From: Siphonodentalium dalli
Taxonomy: Eukaryota > Mollusca > Scaphopoda > Gadilida > Siphonodentaliidae
Assembly: GCA_032622095.1 (NCBI GenBank)
Contig: CP136064.1
Location: 255,547,863 to 255,611,862 of the forward strand
Reading direction: 5' to 3'
Length of the DNA stretch: 64,000 bases
Shown: one piece after another, positions 34,237-45,495 of the stretch
How positions within the stretch are numbered: position 1 is the stretch's first letter
Layout of the letters: every line of letters starts with the position of its first letter
Program-made: the position numbers and the translations under genes
The notes under the pieces: generated by a model
The model's database searches: none
Told to the model about the DNA's origin: nothing
The model's input: the letters and a program-made list of their open reading frames with translations, nothing else

Positions 34237-34587
34237 ATGGATAACAGAAAACTGTATGTTACTGATACTCAGAAATGGGTGAAGTTTTACCAGCAGTATA
34301 CCAGAGGTCCTCGTGAGCCGGTGGTACAGATTAGCGACAGATGGCCAGGAGGTGTTTTCGGGGAAAGCTCTTCTGAAGTAAAACCAATAGAGAGTATTCC
34401 CACACCTGACAATAAATCAAAGGACAAATTAAACATTAGATTGCATGGTATCGCAGAGCGAACAAGCTGTGGTACTGAAACGAATGGGCATTCTGAAAAA
34501 ATATATAATTCAGCTGCTGTCGACCAGCCAAGTCTATTAGGGATTTCCCACAGAAGTAAATATTCTAGGGTTTATAGAATGTTTTAA
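34237..34587 (+). CDS. Open frame of 116 codons, no family recognised
   Basis: ATG 34237 to TAA 34585-34587. Begins MDNRKLYVTDTQKWVKFYQQ, a Trp/Tyr-rich start, followed by a Pro/Ser/Lys-rich middle (about residues 45-70) and a Ser/Thr-rich end. No signal peptide or membrane segment. Size and clustering with two neighbouring small frames recall minor genes of large DNA transposons of the Polinton type, but no polymerase, integrase, protease or packaging ATPase is in the window, so I do not make that call. Confidence 0.4.
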   Translation: MDNRKLYVTDTQKWVKFYQQYTRGPREPVVQISDRWPGGVFGESSSEVKPIESIPTPDNKSKDKLNIRLHGIAERTSCGTETNGHSEKIYNSAAVDQPSLLGISHRSKYSRVYRMF

Positions 34588-34819
34588 ATCTTCATAAGTC
34601 GAGTACGTAGGGGGAAACAATACCCAATAGAAATACCGGTCAATAGAGCGACGAACATAACAACAATAGCGACGCATTGCACAACGTAGCAACTTCACTT
34701 AGCCGATCACCCGACCAGGTCCCATGTCAGGCGACCAGCCGACCAAGTCTTTAGTCTAATGAGGAAGCTGGAATGCGTAACATACTACTTTGGGGTTCAG
34801 TATATGACGATAACTGGTA

Positions 34820-35026
34820 ATTTACAACGCGCATTTGAGCGAATTATATAAGCTTTTCGGTGAGCCATCTAATTACTGGGCGTTACTTGAATGGGCACTT
34901 CAACCATTAGCATTTGGGGGAATGGACGGCCTGAATGTTCCATCTTTTGAGGTCGATTTTGCACGCGATCTGCCTGGTCTGGAGATTTTCAAGAAGTCGT
35001 CTACATTATTAAATTTTCGATGCTGA
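34820..35026 (+). CDS. Open frame of about 65 codons without ATG, no family recognised
   Basis: Open from about 34820 (TTG at 34835) to TGA 35026. Reads LSELYKLFGEPSNYWALLEW, then FGGMDGLNVPSFEVDFARDL. It looks protein-like but lacks an ATG, so it would be an exon or a relic. Same strand as the two frames before it. Confidence 0.3.
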   Translation: MYNAHLSELYKLFGEPSNYWALLEWALQPLAFGGMDGLNVPSFEVDFARDLPGLEIFKKSSTLLNFRC

Positions 35027-36417
35027 TAATACTCGACACCGTCAACGCAGTTCAAATCGGCGTATTTGATACTATATGGCTCGGGTTGTATAGGTGATGG
35101 TTTGCATTTAGGCCTATGGGAATATTACACAAATGTATCCGTCTTCTACGAACGACCCATCGAGCTCCGGATGTGAGCATGTGTTATGCATATACTGTAA
35201 TTATCAGGTCATACGTTGAAATAAAATATTCATGCATCTATATGCAATGCAGCGCCGTTTGGTATACACGGAATGGCATGTGTTCTGACAAGGATATATC
35301 CACTCAATGTCACACTTCAAATACGTATTGAGACTGCATGATAACCGTAAGATTAATTGCTAGCTTTCCATAATGTAGGTCAATAAATTTATATCAGAGT
35401 TATGTAGGCACGGACTCGGTATGAGTGTTCATTGCTTCAACTGTGCTTCGGGGTTCATGCAGTTTGCTGATTTTTTCTCGCGGTCAAAATCCCATGACCA
35501 CATTGAAACCGCCGTTTATTATTTATATTTATATACTTAAATTCATTATGAACTAGGATTGTCTGTCTTTCCCACTATTTATTCATCTATTTAAATGAAC
35601 GCATGGAGTTCAGTTCAGAAAGTGCGAATCCTCGTTTTTTGGAAAACCAAACATTTTGAGAATCCGTTCTTGAAGAACGGAAAAAAACGCAATTTCACAG
35701 TTTAGTATACACATATGACAAACTGTCTTGTTTAGCTAGTAACTAATGTAGACGTGTTGATTTCAAGAATGATAACTGAGACTAACAATTAAGTTTCGGC
35801 TGTGGATAAGAAATCGACAACACGCCGTTCTATACATAATGATATATTTGTGAGGTTCGGGGGAATATTTGTAGAGGCAAGGAAAATGATAAAACGCTAT
35901 TGAGTAGCGGGATTTTTGAACATCAACGTTCAGTAACACCGGGCAACAACACTGATTATAGACCAAAATAAATTTCTTGACAAATCCGGACGTACTATAT
36001 GGATACTCAAGCAGTCGGCAATGTCCGACAATCCCCGGTCATTTCCGGGACCAATGTGTTCATAAACCTATGAACGACATTGGAAGTGACGTCACGTTGC
36101 GTTCATAGGGGCGTGTCTACCGTAACGCTATGGGGAAATCGGAGGAGATATTAGGTGTATGTAAATATACTTCAGTGTGCGAGAACAATTCACTTATAAC
36201 AACTAATCTCTTACCCGTTCATGGCAACTGAGCTTACGCCGAAACACTACTGCATACAGAAGACAAGAACACCATAGTCAGAAACGGTAACGCCCTCAAG
36301 ATCATATTAGGCATATATATAATACAAGAAAACCATAATCAGAAATGGTAACGCCCTCAAGATATATTATTAGCCATAAAATCATAAATATAAATTATAA
36401 TATGAAATATATTATTA
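35027..36417. other. No gene seen
   Basis: AT-rich with no supported frame. A ~62-bp tandem duplication (AGAAACGGTAACGCCCTCAAGAT / AGAAATGGTAACGCCCTCAAGAT) lies at 36262-36372. Confidence 0.45.
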
Positions 36418-36615
36418 CATGAATGCACCGCCTCAGAATTCCGTTAAAACAACTAATCCTTCAAATTATTACAAAAAGCTACGGCTTATTACTGCAGGTT
36501 TCTCATTCACCACACCCGAAAGCTTCTAAATGCGGATAAAATACCTGAACATCGAAAGCAATTAACGAGGTCATAATAGTTACTGCAACTATAAGACATC
36601 CAGTGAATACACACC
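36418..36615. repeat. Direct repeat flanking a LINE fragment, copy 1
   Basis: GAATGCACCGCCTCAGAATT, then AAACAACTAATCCTTCAAAT, then TTTCTCATTCACCACA and CGAAAGCAATTAACGAGGTCAT. Copy 2 spans 37471-37850 and contains an extra ~130 bp. Confidence 0.65.
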
Positions 36616-36626
36616 CCACGAAAAGC

Positions 36627-37027
36627 CTTGTGTTGGGGAAATACAAAGAAAAGCAACGAAACTAGTTCGTCAAATCAAAACTCTATGCTACCGAGACCGA
36701 ATGATAAGACTCAATCTGATGTCTTTAAAATATCGAATATTTAAAGGAGATCTAATCGAGGTATATAAACGGTTGAATGGTCATTACAATATCAATGCCT
36801 GTGACCTATTAGAAAGACATTCATCAGGAAGAACAAGAGGACATAATAAAAAGCTACAGATGCCCATTGCTAACAAGGCCATAGGAAAATATTTCTTCAC
36901 GCAGAGGGTGGTAAATAGCTGGAACTCTCTGCCAGACTTCGCTGTTGAGGCTCCAACACTCGATCAATTCAAAATATACATAGACTCATTCTTCTATTAT
37001 ATAAAATACGAGTTCGACGACAAGTAA
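36627..37027 (+). pseudogene. LINE fragment: C-terminal end of a reverse transcriptase ORF
   Basis: The plus strand reads GEIQRKATKLVRQIKTLCYR, then RLNLMSLKYRIFKGDLIEVY, a Gly-His-Asn segment (RTRGHNKKLQMPIANKAIGK) and YFFTQRVVNSWNSLPDFAVE, to TAA 37025. This is the standard region after the RT thumb in CR1/Jockey-type LINEs, ending in the WNSLP motif. Everything upstream is missing (5' truncation). A (GAT)n tract at 37136-37177 lies in the 3' region. Confidence 0.8.
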
Positions 37028-37135
37028 TATGTTGAAGTGACTCACAAGTAAATATCGAATGACGATACATATATTTGTAGACAAGAATTGCAAATAATGT
37101 TATTGGGACGAAAAATCGCAAGACTTGTTCCGTAT

Positions 37136-37146
37136 GATGATGATGG

Positions 37147-37177
<31 letters not shown>
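37136..37177. repeat. (GAT)n microsatellite
   Basis: GATGATGATGGTGATGATG... tract, probably at the 3' end of the LINE fragment. Confidence 0.9.
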
Positions 37178-37470
37178 ATGATTGATAGAACAAACCATTA
37201 TTATGATGATCGTGTCGTTATTTGTTTAAAATACGTATCAATTGACATGTACGCACCCGTTCCCTCATTAAAATCAACATATTTCGACCATTTTAGGAGA
37301 ACTCCGCGAATTCGGAGACATCCGCAAATAGACTTCCGCAAATAGGGACCTACTGCGAATTGTCACAACCGGAAAAACCCATTATCTATAAATAAACCGC
37401 CCAGCTAACCACAGCTCTCTAGAATCTCTAGGACAGTATACATCCGAGGGCGTTAATAATTTATAATGGG

Positions 37471-37850
37471 TTCACGAATGCACCTCAGAATTCGGTTAAA
37501 ACAACTAATCCTTCAAATTATTACAACTATAAGGCTTATCACTGAAGGTTTCTCATTTACCACATCAGAAAAGCCCTAAATGCGGACCAAAAATATATTA
37601 ATCGGATTAAATACACCCCCGATACTTCGCAATATGAACTTTAGTCTACATTCCAACTGATACATACTTCATCAGCAATGTTAACTGTTATATTATGCAT
37701 TGTGTTCCCGCAATAAAATATTCAAGAGTGGTCCAGCCATGTTTCACACCTAAATATCGTAGGCAATTAACGCTTTAATTAACGTCATAAAAGGTACATA
37801 CTGCAACAATGAGATATCCGCGAAGATTCATCAGCGAATACATATATATA
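37471..37850. repeat. Direct repeat flanking a LINE fragment, copy 2
   Basis: Matches 36418-36615 with an additional segment at about 37607-37742, so either copy 1 lost it or copy 2 received an insertion. Confidence 0.6.
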
Positions 37851-38290
37851 CCTATATATACAAATATATAAAGTTGGTACGATAGAATTATAAACAATGT
37901 CCAAAAATATCCCGGTGACAACGCTGCAAAGTGGTTATTCCCTAGAAAATATACATTTTACGCATAAGTATTTATACATGTGTTCACCATCGCTTCAAAT
38001 TAACTATTGGCTACATGTATAGTGCGTTCGTGCCTCGTTATGGTGGGCTCTAAATTGTGTGTGAATGGAATCCTATATACAAATTACATAAAAGTCTACG
38101 TTCCTAGAAGTATATGTCTCACACGGCTCTGTGTGGTGTCTTTGTTGCTCTTATATCCGATACTGACCGCTCTCCGAATATGTGTGGCGCCTTTCATTGT
38201 ACATTGAAGTCGATTCTGCATACAAGAGTGCATGATGGTGAATCAGCGGGAAGCTTAGGCCTTTTCAATTACACTGAACGCCGCCGATAG

Positions 38291-38653
38291 TTACGAGACA
38301 CGAGTTATATAACACGCGCTGTGGTCAGTTATAGCGGCGAACATGCTGTCAGTTATATTACAAATTGCCTCCTGGGATGTCATTATCTCGATATCTACGT
38401 GCACATACACGGGGTCAAGCTCCAAGTTTAAAGATCCGTATTTGAATAAGGCGTCGTAAATGTCACGTATATTCGATACATGGAAAATACGTGAATCTCC
38501 ATATCTGTAAACCTCACATTTCGTCCAGTGACATTTATTATGATTAAACGGGTATTTTTCATGGCAAGAAATATGACATGCGCGTGTTTTTAGAATGAGT
38601 GGAGTAACAAAAACCATGTTTGACGCCATCTTGGATAATGAACTTTTCCCCAA
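38291..38653 (-). CDS. Open frame of 120 codons, cysteine-rich, no confident family
   Basis: Minus-strand ATG 38653 to stop at 38291. It contains TRACHISCHEKYPFNHNKCHW, then CEVYRYGDSRIFHVSNIRDI, YDALFKYGSLNLELDPVYVH and a final CNITDSMFAAITDHSACYIT. The IRDIYDALFKYGSLNLEL stretch weakly recalls the segment before the active-site His of papain-like peptidases, but the catalytic Cys region is absent and GHA is not preserved (TDHSA). It could be one exon or a relic. Nothing nearby explains it. Confidence 0.3.
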   Translation of the reverse strand: MGKSSLSKMASNMVFVTPLILKTRACHISCHEKYPFNHNKCHWTKCEVYRYGDSRIFHVSNIRDIYDALFKYGSLNLELDPVYVHVDIEIMTSQEAICNITDSMFAAITDHSACYITRVS

Positions 38654-38753
38654 ACCGGATGTTGTATATATTATACTCTTGATAATCCTAGGTCCACACT
38701 CACTTCATTACCGGTTTCTTCTGGGATGATTCATCGTTTACTTCACTACTAGC

Positions 38754-39525
38754 CAGGGTTCACGCTGTCGGTGGCCAAATTGGTCGATGGCCAATATATT
38801 TTTTTTGTTCGGAAATGGCCAAAGAACATTTTAATTGGATAAACTTTTTTTATTCAAAAAGTTTAAAGGCTAGAATCAGCAATCATCTCTCAATTTATCA
38901 CAAATCTCCACGAAACCATCTTTCGTTAACAGTTAGTTATTGTTGCTGTGCCGTGTACTGCGTGTATATATGGCTAACAATTTACAAAATAAAAAGTCAC
39001 ACGTGCTTACTTATCAAAACAATGAGGATTATCTGCTAAAACGGTGTACTTTTACCCTGTGCCAATGCATTCTCTTATATATGCGAGTCGACCATAGGTC
39101 GCCTCGCATATATAAGAGAATGCATTGGCCTAACAATTTTTTTATCATTTTTTTTAAATAAATGTTTCTTACAATTTTTAGGACATAAAATAAAAAACAT
39201 CCATTACCCTGCAGGGAGCCCCACACATATATAGAAGCATATAGAAGAGTGTCGTCTGCTCGTGTTTGTCTGGGGGGGCTGTGTGGGTGAAATCATGCTC
39301 AAGTGACAATACGTTACTGATTTGTGGTTTCAAAATAAGACAATCTAATTTAATCCGTTATTTTTTGCGTGTTTATTTATATTTTTGTTTTAGCTTCGGT
39401 TTTCTCGATTCCATATGTTGGTTCTTCAAATTGGCCAAAGTTTCTGGAAAACGTCCAAAAACATTCAGAAATGGTCAAACAAACAACTGGCCAAAAGAAT
39501 TTTCCGGCCACCGCGCGTGAACCCT
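38754..39525. mobile_element. hAT-like non-autonomous element, 772 bp, with nested hairpin repeat
   Basis: Perfect 12-bp terminal inverted repeats CAGGGTTCACGC ... GCGTGAACCCTG, with subterminal GGTGGCC / GGCCACC and many GGCCAAA motifs inside. CAGGG termini fit the hAT superfamily. I see no clear 8-bp target duplication (CTACTAGC versus TCGTGCCA), so it is old or rearranged. No transposase. The dispersed hairpin repeat 39049-39290 sits inside it. Confidence 0.6.
39049..39290. repeat. Dispersed repeat with a 5' hairpin, copy 2
   Basis: Second copy of 30495-30740. The hairpin arms (GCCAATGCATTCTCTTATAT and complement, 39061-39128) and the ~150-bp downstream part are both conserved. Nested in the hAT-like element. 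Confidence 0.75.
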
Positions 39526-40640
39526 GTCGTGCCACACTACTGCACAGAAATTAGACATATCTACCGGGGGGTCAGGAAAAACATCACGGATACAAGTTGG
39601 AAATTTTGTGTTTTTCAGTTTTGGGGACCCACCACTCCGGGAGCGTAAGTTTTTTCCACCCAGGTCTGGGACACCCACCCCCAAAATTGATGTAAATCTT
39701 GTAAATAATGTGTTGTTGGCAGGGTAAGAGTCTCTCATTGTCTCTGCACCGGAACTGAGAGAACGCTGATCAAGTACACCCACAAAAAATAAACAAACAA
39801 AGCACATGCCAACAAAACCAGTGACAATACCTTTAAAAACCCAAATATTTATGGTTATAAAGGTAAAATACCCACTTTAACGGGATAGTTGTGTCCCTTA
39901 TTAGCAATAGGTTAAAATATGTGCATGTGTAAAGTAAAAACACCATCAATTTGATTAAATAACCACAGTTCCAGTCCTCTCCATGTGGGAAATCATTGGT
40001 GAGCAATGAGGAGCTCCCCTTAAAATCATTCTAGGCGAGTGGTGAGTAGCTCTCCTACAAAATGTCGAAGCGAGTAGTATCCCAGCAGGAGATGCCGAAG
40101 GCATCTCCCGAAGGCCTGAGGGGGGGTACGAGAGGGGGTCAGGGGGCCTCCCCCGGAAATTGTTTTAAATTAGATGCTCTGAGATTGAATCTGGAGCCTT
40201 TTAATGCTCCAATCAGTGAACAACACGTTATTATGTGACTTAAGTCGCTGTAGTCATGTATCGATATCGACCATGTATACTTCGACCACGTGGTCACTGT
40301 ATTTATCGTTTATTCAATATCTTGACTGATATCATTGATATAAACAAATGAGGCCAACGGTTTTTCGGCTTTTTGACAGCAAATCAATCTAATGGGTCAT
40401 ACATTACCGGTATTTATTTAAAAGTACTAGGGTTTCCAGTGGGATTTCAAGGAATGAGGGAATCAAGAACTTTTAAAGCAATATGAATTTCTATGTTAGT
40501 TCCTATTTATGTATTTTGTTGTATTTATGTTACATTATTTATGTTGTATGCAGTTGGATACAGTTTTATGTGAATCGGAAGCAGTTCGATTTTGAATTAA
40601 TTCCTCGATTTATTTTAGTAAATAGCGCATATAATAAAAA
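39526..40640. repeat. No gene; GC-rich palindromic repeat at 40010-40200
   Basis: 40090-40112 folds as GGAGATGCC-GAA-GGCATCTCC, followed by GAAGGCCTGAGGGGGGGTAC and GGGGGCCTCCCCCGG, a compact set of GC-rich inverted repeats typical of dispersed repeats. The rest shows nothing I can name. Confidence 0.5.
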
Positions 40641-40800
40641 GAAAACCTTCGTGTTTTGGGTGAATACCGGAATTACCTCATTCGTGGTCACTGTGAGATA
40701 CTGGAATCATCACTCGTGGCATAAAGTCCACTCGTGATGATTCCAGTATCTCACTGTGACCACTCATGAGATACTTCCGGTATTCACTCAAAACACGCAG
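40640..40800. repeat. ~155-bp near-perfect inverted repeat (hairpin)
   Basis: Left arm GTGTTTTGGGTGAATACCGG...GGTCACTGTGAGATACTGGA..., centre GGCATAAAGTCC near 40719, and the complementary right arm ending ACTCAAAACACGC. Arms of about 70 bp with few mismatches. Probably a small foldback transposon; no target duplication identified. Confidence 0.8.
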
Positions 40801-41620
40801 GTATCCTCTATGTATAATAAGTTTTAAAAAAACATGAAAACTATGAGAAAAGATGAGAATGGATTTTTTTTTTCATTGCAATTTTTTTCCTCGACCAAAA
40901 CCGGACCCACCCCATGGTTTCAACTGTTAAAGAGAGAAATTGTGGACAAAAATTAAAATATAGAGCCCCCCCCCCCCCTCACCTGTATAAGGCTATAGCA
41001 TGCACTACTATATGAATCTGATTGTTTCAATCCATTTTGAAGCTGTAATTTGTCTTAGAAATGATTTTGGAGATAAAAATTGCATGACATCAGAAAAAAT
41101 CTGCATTCCGGGCTCGGAGACACCCACCCACCCGGTCCTTGTATCCTGTAATTTTTTCCGACCCCCCCCCCCCCCCCCCCACCCCCTGTATCTACAGACA
41201 AAGAGCGATACATTAATCTGATGTCATTCACATTCGGTTGATTAACTTATTGTCTAATAACAATAAACGTTTTCCATGGTACTAGTAAATGAACTGCGAG
41301 TGAGGAGGAACTGAAGATTATCTAGTAACTAGGCCGTGCGTAATAATGTTTGCAACACCAACGTAATACTATGTCAGATAGTCAATGGGTGCATATTTAG
41401 CGAGAATATTCTACCCCGTTACACTCTGCTACAGAAAACTTCTTGAATATACCTGGCTTTGGGGCACTAATGGCATAAGGCGTTCTCTAGTAGATTAACT
41501 GTATTTTACCCGCACGGTAAAATTCCATAATTTTGAGGAAAAGTTGACACGAAGCGGGTGGTGGGCGTTAAAGAATCGGTGCTTCCGGTTAAGTCGCCGA
41601 TCAGGTGATCATGTGAGGAC
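40801..41620. other. No gene seen; C-rich tracts
   Basis: Homopolymer C runs near 40970 and 41163. No supported frame. Confidence 0.45.
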
Positions 41621-41624
41621 CGCG

Positions 41625-41820
41625 TGTTAATAATAGTAATAACATGATTTTGACCAGCGCCATGGTTTATTAACGGCCATCCAGGAATAAACAGCCCTCG
41701 GACATATTAGCGGCCATTTCTGCATCTCGGGTCTCTAATTTTGTCCCTCGGGCTGTTAATAATTCATGTCGGGCTGTTAATAAACGCCCTCCGAAATCGT
41801 GTTATTAGTTTATTATTCTC
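41625..41820. mobile_element. ~190-bp inverted-repeat element (MITE-like)
   Basis: Ends TAATAGTAATAACATGATTT and, reverse-complemented, TAATAAACTAATAACACGATTT. Inner segments TTATTAACGGCC / GGGCTGTTAATAAACGCCC repeat. The target duplication is unclear because the ends are TAATAA-rich. Confidence 0.5.
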
Positions 41821-42152
41821 AGTAGTAGAATGCGAACGGTGTCAAATATCCACGATGTCACTAATACTTGTAGTGCAATTTGATTTGAGAACGGCTGGTA
41901 AATTATAAGGACATCTCCATTGAGTCTTTTGATATTAAAGGTACTCAAGCATACGCTCCTAAATTACTATGCCTTTGGCTTCGGGGGTACAACAATATTT
42001 TATTCGAGTCGAGGAACCCACCCATCAAAGCTCAGAGTGATCAGATATCGATTTTTGAAGTTTGTTATTTCTCGAGATGTGTAATAATGTGTGACCCATG
42101 CAGAGACACGTGGTCAAACGGAGGGTCTCGGACAAAATTGCGGATGAAAGAT

Positions 42153-45100
42153 AGATAGATTTATTTGTACAATAAACATAGCATCATACAGTTAAACTAA
42201 AGGTACAAAATTAATTATATTGTACAGGGACTGCATTGCCAATACTGACCGTCTTCCTGCAGTCCCTTAAATAAATAACAAATTATCCACTACCTGGTGG
42301 TAATTATCAAATAATAAGTATATATATATAATATAATATAATATAATATAATATCCGCAGACCAGATTCAATTGTACATGTAGGCATCGAATGTCAACTA
42401 TAGAGATTGTATGTAAATAAGGACAGAAAGACAGTGAATGTTAATACTAGTCATACTAGACATGGGCTATGTCCAATGGGTGTCATTATAGTAGCTGGTC
42501 ACATCGAGTTCATTACGATATATTTAATTGATACGTGTGCAAATTAATTGAACTCGTGACCAGACGGGTGAAATATCCAGAAAGAATGACATCAATATCA
42601 ATAAGTAGAATTAAAATATTTAGTTATAATATTTAGTTATAATATTTAGTTATAATATTTAGTTCCCGGGGTTCTTTTGTAATGAGCAATTGTAACAGTT
42701 TTTATTTTTGCAATCGACAATGTATTTGGATATGATTTGATGTGATAGAGCTTTCTTGAACCTAGCTCTAAATTTACATCATCTTGAATTCCAAACGTCT
42801 GGGAAAGAGTGTTTTGGGAGAGATGCTGAAAATGATGATTTCTGTCGTATATTATTCACATTTCTCGTATTTTTCGCGAGAGAATAAGAGGAGCACGTTT
42901 GAAATGATTTCGTTAAGTTATTTCTAGTCCAGTCATATATAAAGCAAGCTGCATTAACTCTAAATATGTCATTGGGGTTCAAGATTACTTCTTGTTTGAA
43001 CAGATGTTCGGTATGAGCTCTATAACGTATTGCCATTTTCTGCTGTTTTAACATTGAATCGAAGGATGCGTGCCCCCAAATATGTATGCGGTATGTTAAG
43101 CGACTATGTACTAGGCATAGTAAAGAGTTTTTTGTGCATTTTTCGGAAGAATTCGTTTAACTTTGTTCGGGAGGTAGAGCGCGTGACATTATAGAGTTAT
43201 CGCCCGCGATTGAGTGAGACACGGGGGTTTGTCGCCCGCTCGAGACCTGGAATGTGACCCTCGGTCCGCCAGGCCCGAGGGCGACATTACAGGTCGAGAG
43301 CGGCGACAAATCCCCGTGTCTCACGAAAACAAGGGTGATACCTGTTTTGTTATCTGACAAAGGAGTACACACGAACCTCCTTAATAGCAGGCATAAATGC
43401 GCGAATATATTCTTTAATCCAGTTCGAAAAGTTAATTTTATGTTGGAATCATCGCTATATAGAAAATAAAACATTCATAATCTGGATCAATTAACAGACC
43501 CGTCATTTGCGCAGCTATTCTCCGGTCAGTTTTCTGGTTGCATGGTGGAAATCGGTTCACGGAAAGAGGAGTAAACGTACGGATATTCTCTGAAGTCTGA
43601 GGAATGTATTGAAGAAAAGAAATAGTCAATTGATAAACAGCAAAGAGTGGCTATTTGATCTAGCACATAAACGTAGTTGTAACGTATGTACATCGTATGT
43701 GCAATTGTATGCAGCAAATACCAACTGCATAATAATGTTTATCTATTTGTCCCACGGTCTTTATTATTGATATAAAAAGGTCCAATAGGAATATTACACC
43801 TTATAACAGATATGTGTCTGTGATAACACCATTTATACATAGCGTGCTTTAATTGCAAATAAAAAAACACACAATTATGCAAATTAGCAAACACTACAGT
43901 TCGCGGTTGCTATGAAACAGTGGGGTTTATAAAAACAGTGTTTTTCAAAATTATCAGAGAGCTGTCAGAGAATCTCTGCGCGGTGAGTTCTTCGTAGTTC
44001 TATGTTTACTGGTAACAGCTGAGCGGTGAATAACTGAGACAATGTTACCCTCGAGGGTAATATGATGATTTACGGCCCGCCATGTGACGCACTCTCAGCC
44101 AATCAGAAGAGAGGAAAATGGGATGAAATGGCATGAAGGATAACAAAGTTTCCTGCATATTATTTCCAACTCGAGTTAGTGCTTTCCCATTTAGCATAAC
44201 TTTGAAGTTTCTCCACTTTGATTCATTGTTTTTATGATGAATCAATATAAATTTACTGTTTGATACAATTATTGCAAGTATGTTGCAACAGCACCATATA
44301 AACACATTTTTTAGTTCTTCGTTGACTTTTTTTAAGGCGGTCGTATTTATGGTTTGATGTATATATAGTGGTATCATCGGCGAATGAAAGTAATTTTAAT
44401 GATGTACTGCGGGGCATATCGTTAACGTACAAGAGGAAAATTATCGGTGTGAGGATGGACCCCTGGGGCACTCCACGGGTGATGGGGTTAAAGTGCGATT
44501 TTGAACCAAGAAATTCAACATGTTGTCGTCTGTCCCTGAGATAGCTTGAAAACCATTCGTTCGCTATCCCACGAATTCCATAGTGATTGAGTTTGGCTAA
44601 AAGTATTTAATGACTTATTGTGTCAAAGGCTTCAGACAGATCGATAAATAGTCTCATAGTTGAATATCTAGTTTGCTGATCATTTTTCTCTACCACGTAA
44701 TGTAAAAATTGCATTAGTGGGTGAATGGTAGAGTGTTTTTTTCGAAAACCAAACTGGTTATTATGTAGAATGTTATATTTGGACAAGAAAGAAAATAATC
44801 TATTCTGCATAAATTTCTCGATTCATTTTGAGAAGACTGGTAATATGCTAATAGGTCTATAATTTGCAATATTATCTTTACTGTCGCCTTTATGAATAGG
44901 AACAATTTTTGAGGTTTTAATTTTTTCGGGGAATGTGCCGTCTTTAAATGAAAGATTTAATATATGTGTAAGGACTGCTGCTGTTTCGTGAATAGTATTT
45001 TTCATTAATTTTGTTGAGAGATCATCGATGTCGGTGCTTCCTTTGCGGGCTATGCTTTCGCTTATTTTTATAATTTATTAAAGATCGGCTGGGAATATGA

Positions 45101-45324
45101 ACAGATTGTTAGGGTTTTCTTTGCATAGGTATGACGAAAACGTTTTCCATTACCGATTGGAACACTATCACTCGTTTTTTGGCCAATATTGGCAAAATAG
45201 TCATTTAACTCTTTCGCGATTGACTCTGGTGTTGTGAATTCTTTGTTGTTATGCATAAGTTGTTTCTGTGGAATCTGTAAAAAGATAGTTGATAGATTTT
45301 TTCAAAATAACCCAAGTTCGCTTC
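42153..45324 (-). mobile_element. LINE insertion (minus strand), 5'-truncated and degraded
   Basis: The LINE interrupts the left arm of the TTAA foldback element. Flanking sequence ATGAAAGAT (42144-42152) and ATGAAGAT (45325-45332) is a plausible target duplication. The 3' end on the minus strand is AATAAATCTATCTATC. RT pieces (minus): NNKEFTTPESIAKELNDYFA (45250), then SKIVPIHKGDSKDNIANYRP (44900), LFIDLSEAFDTISH (44610), MPQGSILTPIIFLLYVNDMP, the active site SFADDTTIYTS (44375) and LNGKALTRVGNNMQETLL (44140). After a 0.96-kb insertion it resumes with LNKVKRILPKNAQK (43150) and NPNDIFRVNAACFIYDWTRN, ending near 42779. Many stops and shifts; inactive. Confidence 0.8.
43156..44125. mobile_element. 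Insertion inside the LINE, with a 110-bp hairpin
   Basis: The LINE frame is interrupted between about 44130 and 43155. The intervening sequence contains a near-perfect hairpin at 43214-43325 (GTGAGACACGGGGGTTTGTC... and complement ...GACAAATCCCCGTGTCTCAC) and TTACCCTCGAGGGTAA, a perfect 16-bp palindrome, at 44045-44060 near the other edge. Boundaries are approximate; no target duplication assigned. Confidence 0.5.
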
Positions 45325-45495
45325 ATGAAGATGGATAACTCTAAACTCAAGTGGTAATACGGTCAAATTACGCTTTAGTTGTCAGAATCGATTTATTGCA
45401 ACAAAACAATGCTAACCACTGTCAACTATGTTATCAAATTTCCCAAACTTGTTATTTATCAACAATTGTTTAACAAAATATGGCCGTATTATCAC

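Noticed and set aside
32755-35030. Polinton or endogenous virus fragment
   Set aside because: Only unrecognised small frames; no DNA polymerase, integrase, ATPase or capsid signature in the window, so the call is not supported.
38291-38653. Papain-like peptidase exon
   Set aside because: Similarity is limited to one short stretch; catalytic Cys region absent and the His motif not convincing. Kept only as an unassigned frame.
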